Shown here: positions 20,422 through 27,551 of the stretch, piece after piece | Position numbering within the stretch: position 1 is the stretch's first letter | Layout: each line of letters opens with the position of its first letter | Assembly (NCBI GenBank): GCA_008375315.1 | Contig: CP032507.1 | Span: 1,415,001 to 1,479,000, forward strand | Source: Ectothiorhodospiraceae bacterium BW-2 | GTDB taxonomy: Bacteria; Pseudomonadota; Gammaproteobacteria; Thiohalomonadales; Thiohalomonadaceae | Length of the DNA: 64,000 bases | Reading direction: 5' to 3' | Made by a program: the position numbers and the translations under genes | The notes under the pieces: model-generated | Databases searched by the model: none | What the model was told of the DNA's origin: nothing | What the model saw: only the letters and a program-made list of their open reading frames with translations

Positions 20422-21987
20422 CTATCTACCCCCTCTTCGTCTAGCCACCAGACGGCCGATACCGTGCAGCGTGACACCACCGAGCGTTCCGAAAACCATA
20501 AGCCAACCGATAAAATCGAGCGTCTCATTACGATCTCTTCCCGGCAGATAGAAGCCACCGACACTCTGTAATCGCCCATTTTGGCGATGACAACTGTCGC
20601 AACTTAACGCCTCCTCTTTCGTCGCGACCATGTGGGTCACCGGCCAGAAATATTCAGTTTCGACAAAACCATACTCACCGCTATACACCTGCCCCCGAGC
20701 CAGCAACCCCGCCTGTAACGCCCTATCCCAATCGAAATTTTTCCAATAGGCGCTCTCATCTTTACCAAACAGGTGCGGAATCGCCAAAATATTCTGCTTC
20801 GCATCGTAGGGCTGCTTACCGCGCATCACCTTAAAGGGCCAGATACGGGAGTTTGGATCACGATAGCTCCCCTGAATGCGGTTAATCGGCACCACCCCCT
20901 CAGGATCGATTGTCTCACCGAGTAGCGTATAGCGAATGTCACCATCAAACCAGTAGTATTCGGGAGTCACATTCTCCTCCCACACAAACTCCCCCTTCTT
21001 AAAATCGTAAGTGGCATACCCCTCACTATCTTTAATCATTAACGGCTTACCATCCTCGCCCTTTCTACCGGCACTAGACCAGTCCCACCACATTTTGGTC
21101 TTTTTCCCCCCTCGGGCATAGCGGGGGATATGGCAGGTTACACAGGCGACTCTATCGGTATGTTGATTGAGCTGCTCGGCACTCGCCGCCTCATGCGGCT
21201 CGCTACTATGGCACGACTCGCAGCTAGCGAGCACCTGATCCTCATCACCTGGCCTCACCTGACCGCGACTATCTGCCGCTTTAGTGACATAACGGCTACC
21301 GGCGATCTCATGGCCGCCAGTGGTGTGACAGGTTTGACACTTAAAATTTAGCCCCGCCTCATCCATGTGGATATCGGTCTGTCGATTGGGATGGTGTAGC
21401 GAAGAGTCGAGGTGGCCATGTTTCACCCCATCACCGCCACCGCCATAAAAGTGGCAACTACCGCAGTTGCTTCGGTTCGGTTGACCGACGCGCTGGGCGA
21501 TCTTTGCCAGATCGGGTGGTTGTCTAATCTTGCCCGATTTAGGGGGCCACTCCATGGGAGTATAGTTAGGGTGACCGGCACCGGTGGGGAATTTCTTATA
21601 CTCACCGGTAGTATCGTGGCAGACTAAACAGTCAACCCGCTGTTCTGAGCTAAGATCAAAACTCTCATCCTTCCAGCCATAGCCGATATGGCAGCTAGTA
21701 CAGCGGGGCCAGTTAGTCGCTGTGGCGACACAAAAGTTGTTAATGACATTTTTCTTGCCCAGCGCCTGACCTGTCACGGGGTTATCAAAGGCCCATGTCC
21801 AGTGCGATGTCTGGTGCAGTTGCGTGGCCGCTTCAGTGTGGCACTGCAGACAGGCAGCCGTCACCTCCGGGCCGGTTTGAAAGGGGCGTTGCAGCTCCTC
21901 AAATTTGCTGTGATCGGCTGTGGTTCGCGCCAGTAGCGGCAGAGCCGCACCAAATAGTAAGGCAATGATGACTATGCGGGGTAACAT
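20422..21987 (-). CDS. Octaheme c-type cytochrome, OTR family, copy 1
   Basis: The translation equals the copy at 30034-31599 over all 521 residues. It has a signal peptide at residues 1-20, eight CxxCH sites (46, 96, 120, 175, 217, 256, 282 and 463) and a C-terminal membrane helix at 490-514. OTR-family enzymes are periplasmic reductases of tetrathionate, nitrite or hydroxylamine. In this copy the downstream cytochrome b gene is destroyed by the IS and the upstream pentaheme gene has lost its 5' end and promoter region. The protein is intact, but its expression and electron supply are doubtful. Confidence 0.88.
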   Translation of the reverse strand: MLPRIVIIALLFGAALPLLARTTADHSKFEELQRPFQTGPEVTAACLQCHTEAATQLHQTSHWTWAFDNPVTGQALGKKNVINNFCVATATNWPRCTSCHIGYGWKDESFDLSSEQRVDCLVCHDTTGEYKKFPTGAGHPNYTPMEWPPKSGKIRQPPDLAKIAQRVGQPNRSNCGSCHFYGGGGDGVKHGHLDSSLHHPNRQTDIHMDEAGLNFKCQTCHTTGGHEIAGSRYVTKAADSRGQVRPGDEDQVLASCESCHSSEPHEAASAEQLNQHTDRVACVTCHIPRYARGGKKTKMWWDWSSAGRKGEDGKPLMIKDSEGYATYDFKKGEFVWEENVTPEYYWFDGDIRYTLLGETIDPEGVVPINRIQGSYRDPNSRIWPFKVMRGKQPYDAKQNILAIPHLFGKDESAYWKNFDWDRALQAGLLARGQVYSGEYGFVETEYFWPVTHMVATKEEALSCDSCHRQNGRLQSVGGFYLPGRDRNETLDFIGWLMVFGTLGGVTLHGIGRLVARRRGGR

Positions 21988-22004
21988 CTTGTTATACCTC
22001 CTAA

Positions 22005-22030
22005 CGCCGGCAGAGCCCCCCCTGCCGGCG
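22005..22030. other. Intergenic GC-rich hairpin upstream of OTR gene, copy 1
   Basis: A perfect 9-bp stem (CGCCGGCAG paired with CTGCCGGCG) around an 8-base C-rich loop lies between the pentaheme gene and the OTR ribosome site. There is no run of T on the exit side, so it looks like a processing or mRNA-stability element, or a weak attenuator, not a standard terminator. Confidence 0.6.
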
Positions 22031-22047
22031 GCGCGTTGAGAGCTAAA

Positions 22048-23013
22048 TTAAAGTTGCAGCTCGGAGCTAGCAATTAGCTTCGGATCGGTCAGCTCCTTAT
22101 CCAGATGAGTAAACTTCTTCACCAGCCCCGGCCAGAGCAGGCTGTAGTAGAGTTCGCCCCGTACTAACGCGACCCCCGCAGCCGGAATAGTGTAGTTGAG
22201 TTTGCGCTCCTCAAACGGCTTTAAGCGGTTATCGCTGCCCACCTTAGTCGCGACCGTAGGGCTAGCCGGCTTGCCCTCATCATCGACTAAACTGTAGAGC
22301 AGATAGGCTTTAGGATCGCTCTTTGCCGGGTGGCCTTCAGCGTTTTGCCACACCACGCTCCCCTGATCATCATAGGCAGTCAGTTTTAGGTGGATATTGC
22401 GAAACGGGGCTCCGGTTGGCAGATTGTGCGGCTGTTGGTTGGTCAGGGTCACTGTCGTGGCAATCGTATCCCCCTCACGCTTACCCTCAACGGTAAAGAG
22501 CACTGAGCGGCGCAGCATAGCGCTATCGTGACCGCCGCCCATGGAGTGATCGGCAACCCCGTTATTAATGGGCATGTGGCAGGCGATACAGTCAACTTGA
22601 GAGCCGCTAGCGATATACTCATCCCCAGTTTGGCACAGAGGGACGCCGTTAGCGTTGGGGCGCATATCGTGACACCCCATACAGGCATCATTCGATTTCA
22701 GTTGGGTCGGATTGGCCATCATCGGCAGGGCAGGCACCTGCACGCCATCCATCTCTACCGGCTCCCCTAGATGGGGATTGGGCTTGGCGCTATCGCCTAA
22801 ACCGCTCCCCCCAAACGGATCGGCGGCAGCGATTAACCGCTCTAACCCCCGATTAGAGTGGACACCTGGTCCCTGTAGCTGGCTAGTAGAGATATCGTAG
22901 GCATGAATCCCTAGCTGGAGCTTGCCATCCGGTTTTTTAATACCGTTATAGCTCTGCAGCGTATGGCAGGCGATACAGTTTACCCCCTCGGCGTAGGCGG
23001 GATTGGCATCGAG
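22048..23013 (-). pseudogene. Pentaheme cytochrome c, copy 1, 5' truncated
   Basis: This is the C-terminal three quarters of the intact gene at 31660-32934, from LDANPAYAEGVNC to the natural stop. The signal peptide and the first two heme sites (CQLCH and CLNCH) are gone, replaced at 23013/23014 by the 5' region of the NapC-like gene in the opposite orientation. A longer open frame reaches 23130 only by reading antisense through the NapC-like gene, giving a nonsense N terminus without a signal peptide, so export and heme loading are not expected. Confidence 0.9.
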
Positions 23014-23622
23014 ACTCGCCATGTGCTCATGGCGCTTATGGTTGGTGGTGTTGCCGGCGTGATCTTTATGGTCGTTTTGCTTGAGTTTGATCACTACACT
23101 AGCAGTGTCGAATTCTGCACCACCTGTCACTCAATGGAGTTAGTTGCCGAACCCTACTACCAGTCATCGCACTACAATCCCGCCTCAGGTGTGCGAGCCG
23201 AGTGTGGCGACTGTCATGTCTCGGAGGGGGTCTTCGCCGCCACGTGGGATCACCTTGTCGGTTCTAAGGATCTCTATAAACAGCTCTTTGGTCCCGATTA
23301 CGATGATCCCGTCGTTAACAAACTCCACCTACCCGATGCCGCCTTTGCCGCTCGGGAGTGGTTTCGAAAGCGCGACTCGGCCACCTGCAGCCGCTGCCAT
23401 ACGATAGATGCGATTGTCGGCACCCGTCCTGCCACCCAACTCATCCATCAACAGGAGACCGAAGGGAAGAGCTGCATCGACTGCCACTACAATTTAGTCC
23501 ATACTCCAGTCCCGCATCGCAAGGTCTTTGATCGTGAAGCGTGGAATCGTCAAATAGAGGAGGAGTTTGGGCTAGAAGCGGGCAGTAGCGATACCATACT
23601 AGAACAGGGCAAACGGCTCTAA
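23014..23622 (+). pseudogene. NapC-like tetraheme cytochrome, copy 1, start codon deleted
   Basis: It matches 34591-35199 in copy 2, with one silent-looking base change at 23049. The native ATG and first five codons were removed by the deletion that fused this gene to the pentaheme remnant. All four heme sites (CTTCH, CGDCH, CSRCH, CIDCH) and most of the membrane anchor remain, and an internal GTG or ATG (HVLMALMV) could act as a start. The upstream sequence is now antisense cytochrome DNA with no recognisable ribosome site, so it is scored as a probable pseudogene. Confidence 0.8.
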
Positions 23623-23643
23623 CAGCGAACAGGAGGGTACCCC

Positions 23644-23898
23644 ATGAAGAAACTACTACTACTCGGTTGTGAGACGATGCGGGAAGGCGTCATCGTCTCC
23701 TTTGTCTTTTTTATCTTAGGCATATTGATGGTGCTAGCAGGTGCCCACCTCGTGCCCGATTGGCTCTATATGAACTTCGTAGTCCTACTACTAGGCTTTC
23801 TGCTAGTCCTGTTTGCACCGGTGATTTTAGTCTCCACCTACCTGCTATCGGTACTACCAGGCATTCGGGAGCGGCTAAAAGAGGAGTGTGAGCACTAA
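23644..23898 (+). CDS. Small two-helix membrane protein, island copy 1
   Basis: The 84-residue product is identical to the copy-2 protein at 35221 except for Lys instead of Arg at residue 2. Two hydrophobic helices span about residues 14-36 and 43-68, and the C terminus is charged. A strong AGGAGGG ribosome site is retained. It follows the truncated NapC-like gene and may have lost its promoter. Function unknown; see the copy-2 entry. Confidence 0.7.
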   Translation: MKKLLLLGCETMREGVIVSFVFFILGILMVLAGAHLVPDWLYMNFVVLLLGFLLVLFAPVILVSTYLLSVLPGIRERLKEECEH

Positions 23899-23926
23899 CA
23901 AATCGGCGATAGCAGCTCGACACTCT
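23895..23926 (-). pseudogene. oxyR 3' stub
   Basis: The last 32 bases of the oxyR gene (intact at 35472-36398), including the stop, follow the small membrane protein gene here and then end abruptly. The stub marks the right edge of duplicated copy 1 and is the main sign that the ancestral island abutted oxyR. Confidence 0.85.
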
Positions 23927-24201
23927 GACGCAATCATGAAAATGAGTATGCTGGTTGAGCGAGGAGCCGAATCGGTGGATGAACGCCACCACGCCGGTTC
24001 GCGCCTTCGGACCTGCCCCATGGCTCTGTTCGCGCAGGTGTTGCTCGGACGGCATTGAGGAAGATGCGCAGAGCGCTGTTGAGGGCTACGCGGTCGTGCT
24101 GGAGGTGGTAGCGCAGCCGCTTTGGGCAGGGAGAGCACCCATTGGCGTACCGGCAGCCGGGGCAGGACATGATCGGTGAGGTGAGCAGCGGTCTCCGCCA
24201 T
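23927..24201 (-). pseudogene. IS91-family transposase fragment, inverted
   Basis: Read on the minus strand, this encodes pieces of the transposase present at 27.5-29.1 kb: MAETAAHLTDHVLPRLPVRQ, then HLQHDR, then GAGPKARTG and FIHRFGSSLN. The pieces are in different frames, so there is at least one indel. The match begins at the methionine after the zinc-binding region and ends at the HTHFH motif, close to the junction with the oxyR stub. It is a dead fragment in opposite orientation to the larger copy. Confidence 0.82.
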
Positions 24202-24299
24202 AGAACAACCTGAAGGGGGTGGATCTGGATCTGTCCCTGGGGAAGTTGTGATCGTGGTCACCGGGGTGAGCCACAACGATAGGACACCCACCCGTGGGC

Positions 24300-24461
24300 A
24301 GAAATACCCTGTTGCGCGACGCCATGGGCCACGAGACCTAGTACCAATAGGACGCCAACGGTAACCGCATTGCTGTTATTGACGCCTTGGGCCGCAAAAC
24401 CGACCAAAGCGACGAAAGCGGTCGCACCACCCACTACGAAGACGATCCCAAGGGCCGCCTC
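24300..24461 (+). pseudogene. RHS/YD-repeat fragment
   Basis: One frame reads RNTLLRDAMGHET, stop, YQ, stop, DANGNRIAVIDALGRKT and HYEDDPKGRL. The D-x-x-G-N and D-x-x-G-R-x-T pattern with a Y-x-D-x-x-G-R-L ending is the YD repeat of RHS proteins. Two in-frame stops and no flanking RHS sequence show it is a scrap. The rest of 24202-24571 holds nothing else I can identify. Confidence 0.6.
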
Positions 24462-24571
24462 GCGCCTCCACCTCAACCGCCGCATCAATGCCGATGGCGG
24501 CATTGCCTAGCTAAATGCGTGATGTCAAGACTTGACCCCATGGTGTTATTGCCCCCTACTCAGTTTTATTA

Positions 24572-24631
24572 GCATAACGCCAGCGCTCAGCCGCGCGAGG
24601 TAAGAGCGTCGGCTGGAGCGCTTTGTTGGGC
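24572..24631 (-). other. attC-like integron recombination site (60 bp)
   Basis: On the minus strand it starts GCCCAAC (matching RYYYAAC) and ends GTTATGC (a common form of the GTTRRRY core). The two arms are imperfectly complementary: GCGCTCCAGCCGA pairs with CGGCTGAGCGCT, with an extra unpaired base on one side as expected in attC. The site sits at the 3' end of the toxin-antitoxin pair in cassette orientation. The antitoxin stop codon (24587-24589) lies inside it. No integrase gene is in the window. Confidence 0.7.
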
Positions 24632-24802
24632 CTCAACAGCGCTGACCGTGGGTTTGCGTGGTGGGAAAGCGACAACGCGCTCAGGGTGTAAGGCTTGCTT
24701 TGCCATCAAGTCTTTGAAAATATTATTAATGTCGTAATTGAGCTGGCGTGCGTACTCATCTCTGAGTGCTCGTGTTTCCGCGATAATTGGATCTTGCCAC
24801 AT
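24587..24802 (-). CDS. Antitoxin-like protein of PIN-toxin module
   Basis: The 71-residue product (MWQDPIIAETRALRDEYARQ, then NYDINNIFKDLMAKQ) resembles small antitoxin-like proteins encoded beside PIN toxins of this type. It starts 3 bases before the end of the toxin gene's stop region, so the order is toxin then antitoxin. About the last 15 residues (from APADALTSRG) are encoded by the arm of the attC-like site, so the C terminus comes from the recombination site, not an ancestral protein domain. No obvious DNA-binding fold could be recognised. Confidence 0.72.
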   Translation of the reverse strand: MWQDPIIAETRALRDEYARQLNYDINNIFKDLMAKQALHPERVVAFPPRKPTVSAVEAQQSAPADALTSRG

Positions 24803-24804
24803 AG

Positions 24805-25278
24805 TTAAGGCTCCATAAGTTCAAGAGGCGTGCAGATGACTGGCGGTTCATAGCCAAATGCCCTGCAGGTGTTTTCAATTTTAGGTCGAGTGTGAGCGTT
24901 TGCGATATGCGTACAGTTCCAGGTAAGCAGATACGCGACGCCGTTCACCGCTGCTATCGCTATGTGATACGCGTCCGCTTCAGCCTTCTCTGGAAGCGCA
25001 TGGCTCTCAATTAGGGTCAGCGCCAGTTCCCTGACATTTTCGGAGATTTGAAGCAATGGAAGCTCAGCGATGGCAGCCAAACGACGCTGCGAAGCCTCTG
25101 GATGACCCTTGCTTGCTTCCGATATGACAAGATCAGATACGAAGACGCCGTAGTTCGGCTTCCGTGTTTCCCACCATTCGGTCGTCGTATTTTGATTTGC
25201 CATCGCGCGCAAGTCGTTGCTCGGTCGAGCTGTCAAATAGCTTATCACCGACGTTTCTACGTAAACGGTTTCCTTCAC
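24805..25278 (-). CDS. PIN-domain toxin (VapC-like)
   Basis: The 157-residue product has the PIN layout: VYVETSVISYLTARPS at the N terminus (Glu in the place of the usual first Asp), VSDLVISEASKG, then EKAEADAYHIAIAAVNGVAYLLTWN and CTHIANA. The acidic residues form the metal site of an RNase. The start is GTG at 25276-25278, preceded by an AGGGGG ribosome site. It is coupled to the small antitoxin-like gene and flanked by an attC site on the 3' side and an attC-like structure on the 5' side. This fits a mobile cassette, where toxin-antitoxin modules are common. Confidence 0.85.
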   Translation of the reverse strand: MKETVYVETSVISYLTARPSNDLRAMANQNTTTEWWETRKPNYGVFVSDLVISEASKGHPEASQRRLAAIAELPLLQISENVRELALTLIESHALPEKAEADAYHIAIAAVNGVAYLLTWNCTHIANAHTRPKIENTCRAFGYEPPVICTPLELMEP

Positions 25279-25300
25279 CGGGGCCCCCTATTTCTTTGAT

Positions 25301-25360
25301 GCCCAATGTTCGAGTTAACCAGGAGGCGCGTTTTTTGCGCCGATCTGGTTTAACGATTTG
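25301..25360 (-). other. Second attC-like structure, interrupted by group II intron
   Basis: On the plus strand it begins GCCCAAT and contains GAGTTAACCAG, GGCGC, a T-rich loop, GCGCC and CTGGTTTAACGATTTG. The arms GTTAACCAG/CTGGTTTAAC and GGCGC/GCGCC are complementary with one offset base. Length and arm layout resemble an attC whose far core site would lie where the intron begins. Weaker than the site at 24572 because one core is lost and the other has an A/T change. Confidence 0.45.
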
Positions 25361-26238
25361 TGTACGCCCAGCATGGGCATGAACTTATGAGGTGAAAGTC
25401 CTCTGTAGGAAGATCACCGTCCGTCACTGAGGAGTGATTAGACGATAACTATTAGCGAAAGGCAAGGGCCAATCCGCGAGGAGCGGTCTGAAGGAAGCCG
25501 GACGCAAAACTGCGAGCTGATGAACAAGAACATCATCTGAGGCGTAGGCTGGAGGCGAGATGGCACAAGACATCGAAGCCAAGTGATCTAACGGCCACCG
25601 TAAATGATGCAGCAGTGCAGTGATAGTGCATGCTCTTATTCTTAGGAGATCTGCTTAACGAGCGATCGGAAAATACCTGTGAGGCTCAGGTTTATCAGTC
25701 TTGGCACCTTCGACTCCATCGACGAAGGCAGAGCGAACAGATGGAAACCGATAGAGCCAAATGGGGTAACTCATGTGGTTATTAAGCAGAAGTCAGCAGA
25801 AGCCATATGCCTACATGGATGTAGGTAGTAGAGCAACGCAGGAGCAGTTGCCGAGTAGTCAAACACTCACCGTAATGGGTGAGACAAGGCGAAGGGCCGA
25901 ACATTTAGATAAAGGAGGAGCCTTGTCAGACTTGAAAACACAAACGCCGACCGGCGATGATGTGAGTCAGCGTAGTGACATGAAGCCAGCCTTTAGCGAC
26001 CATCTATTCGATCAGGTGTTCCAGCGCGAAAACATTCGCACAGCATGGGAGCGGGTTCGAGCCAACAAGGGGGCAGCTGGCATCGATGAGATAAGCATCG
26101 ATGAATTCCCCGACTGGGTCAAAGCGGGAAACTGGAAACGGATTATAGCCGAGCTGAAAGCAGAGCAATATTACCCGTCACCGGTCAGGCGAGTCGAGAT
26201 CGAAAAACCGAATGGCGGTAAACGTCCACTGGGGATTC
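25360..26238 (+). mobile_element. Group II intron, 3' truncated
   Basis: The 5' end is GTGTACGCCCAGCATGGGC, typical of bacterial group II introns, followed by about 560 bases of structured non-coding RNA sequence (for example GAGGTGAAAGTCCTCT). An AAAGGAGGAG ribosome site then leads into the intron-encoded reverse transcriptase. The element ends at 26238, where the reverse transcriptase is cut off and Uma2 sequence begins. RT motifs beyond the first, the maturase and intron domains V and VI are absent, so it cannot splice or move by itself. The 5' end adjoins an attC-like structure. Confidence 0.8.
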
Positions 26239-26465
26239 TTGACGGCATTCCGCTGGCGATGGCACCTTCGCCGGGATTTCAACATCAGCGCGTGGCGATG
26301 AATATGGCGTTTCAGCTACGGCAACTGTTGGATAGTTGCCCACACTGTCAGGTGCTCTATGAGATCGATGTCGAGTTTAGTGAGGATACCGTGGTGCGCC
26401 CCGATCTGATTGTGATCTGCCATACGCCAGAGGGAGAGCGCATTACCCGCCCCATCACCGCCTGA
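25923..26465 (+). pseudogene. Chimeric ORF: group II intron RT N terminus fused to Uma2 fragment
   Basis: A TTG start at 25923, right after AAAGGAGGAGCC, is the likely intron ORF start. Residues ~1-105 are an intron RT (ENIRTAWERVRANKGAAGID, then VRRVEIEKPNGGKRPLGI). From 26239 the frame runs into a Uma2 gene nearly identical to that at 57337-57879 (DGIPLAMAPSPGF, then VVRPDLIVICHTPEGERITR). It stops at 26465, because 278 bases including the catalytic C-terminal half of that Uma2 and the start of the next are missing. The open frame is accidental; neither activity should survive. Confidence 0.85.
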
Positions 26466-26467
26466 GT

Positions 26468-26995
26468 GTGGTTGATTACTACCAGATGGCCGCAGCCGGA
26501 ATCTTGCGCCGAGAGGATCGGGTCGAACTGATTGATGGAGAGATTTTTGATATGGCACCGATTGGTAGCTCTCACGCTGGCGTGGTGAATCGCTTGGCGC
26601 GCCATTTTTTTCAGTCTGTTGTGCTACAAGGTGTCGTCACGGTACAAAATCCCTTGTCTTTGGGTGCCCACTCGGAGCCGGAACCCGATCTGCTGCTGCT
26701 GCGCTATCGGGACGATTTTTATAGCCACGCCCACCCAACGGCTGCCGATGTTCTATTATTAATCGAGGTTGCCGACTCAACCCTGCGTTATGACCGCGAA
26801 GTGAAACTGCCGCTCTATGCCCAACATGGCGTGAGTGAGGTGTGGATTGTCAATCTGGAGGCGGCGCAGTTAGCGTGTTATCGTGAAGTCGATAGCGCGC
26901 TGAAAAGTTACCGGCAGATAGAACGATATGCTGCGGGTCTGATTGCGCCGGTTGCGCTGCCGGAGTCTGCTATTGAGGTTGGGGGTTTGTGGTGA
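26468..26995 (+). CDS. Uma2-family endonuclease-like protein, 5' truncated copy
   Basis: It is nearly identical to the Uma2 gene at 56724-57332 from VVDYYQMAAAGIL onward, ending IEVGGLW. The first ~15 residues (MNMIQQQPTHHRLS) are cut by the deletion junction; a GTG at 26468 (VVDYY) could restart translation. The PD-(D/E)XK-like region is present: EPEPDLLLLRYRDD, LLIEVADSTLRYDREVKLPLY and VSEVWIVNLE. Uma2 proteins are abundant in cyanobacteria and large sulfur bacteria; their substrate is unknown. Possibly still expressed from an upstream promoter, but it has no clear ribosome site. Confidence 0.65.
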   Translation: MVDYYQMAAAGILRREDRVELIDGEIFDMAPIGSSHAGVVNRLARHFFQSVVLQGVVTVQNPLSLGAHSEPEPDLLLLRYRDDFYSHAHPTAADVLLLIEVADSTLRYDREVKLPLYAQHGVSEVWIVNLEAAQLACYREVDSALKSYRQIERYAAGLIAPVALPESAIEVGGLW

Positions 26996-27040
26996 GTGAT
27001 AAACCAATAAGCGCACCATTTTTATCACAAGGTCTTTTCC

Positions 27041-27238
27041 ATGTTGTTAGCCTATAGCCATACTAACCATGCCACCTATGGCGACTATTGCCAGTGGCCG
27101 GATGATCAGCGTTATGAGTTGATAGATACCGTTGTCCAGCCCGATGTAGTTGTGGTCTGTGATGCCGATAAAATCGATCAGCGAGGGGTAAGGGGGGCGC
27201 CGGATTGGGTGATTGAAGTGCTTTCAGCATCGACTGCC
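27041..27238 (+). pseudogene. Uma2-family fragment with internal deletion
   Basis: The start MLLAYSHTNHATYGDYCQWP, then DDQRYELID, is a typical Uma2 N terminus. It then jumps directly to TVVQPDVVVVCDADKIDQRG and [10 protein letters not shown], missing about 60-70 residues between, and is cut after the IEVLS motif. The frame continues to 27313 through unrelated ygiQ sequence. A different Uma2 lineage from its upstream neighbour. Confidence 0.7.
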
Positions 27239-27251
27239 TTTTATGGGCAGA

Positions 27252-27404
27252 CCCTTAAACATCCCCATCATGCGTGGTTGTTTTGGCGGTTGTACGTTTT
27301 GTTCCATCACTGAGCATGAAGGCCGCATCATCCAGAACCGTTCCAAAGATTCTATCTTGCATGAGATTGAACAGATTCGTGACAAGGTGCCTGGATTGTC
27401 GTGA
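27252..27404 (+). pseudogene. ygiQ (radical SAM) internal fragment
   Basis: The frame reads [20 protein letters not shown], then [18 protein letters not shown], which is the radical SAM cluster region (C-x3-C-x2-C) of YgiQ, ending at KVPGLS before a stop. Only about 50 codons of a ~700-codon gene are present. The following 27405-27551 contains a short unrecognised frame (ALKEKLIQEVSRGKDREDEY) and nothing else I can name. Confidence 0.75.
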
Positions 27405-27551
27405 GCGTTGAAGGAAAAGCTCATCCAAGAGGTGAGTCGAGGTAAGGATCGGGAAGACGAGTACAAACGAACCATCGTAAAAGTGTCGAAATGAATAGAC
27501 GATATCAAAGTAAGCGGCGAGAGAACTCCCTCTATCACTCAAGTCGACTCT

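Larger units (their letters stand above)
17638..23926. repeat. Respiratory island copy 1 (broken)
   Basis: This copy matches 29338-35503 in three blocks: 17638-18244 equals 29338-29944, 20329-23013 equals 29941-32625, and 23014-23926 equals 34591-35503. Between blocks one and two lies an IS element. Between blocks two and three, 1,965 bases (32626-34590 of copy 2) are missing. I saw only four base differences over roughly 4.2 kb: 22417/32029, 23049/34626, 23643/35220 and 23648/35225. The left end lies inside the intact transglycosylase gene and the right end is a 32-base stub of oxyR. Confidence 0.95.

Noticed and set aside
22963-23622. Open frame joining antisense pentaheme sequence to the NapC-like protein, as if a new fusion gene
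   Set aside because: The first 17 codons are antisense of the cytochrome gene and exist only because of the deletion joint at 23013/23014. There is no ribosome site.
17741-23905. Large number of secondary open frames in heme island copies
   Set aside because: They are antisense or out-of-frame shadows of heme genes; the same shadows appear at the same offsets in both copies.
25773-26465. Apparent reverse transcriptase-Uma2 fusion enzyme
   Set aside because: Each half is a truncated copy of a known gene and the catalytic parts of both are missing. The shared frame is chance.
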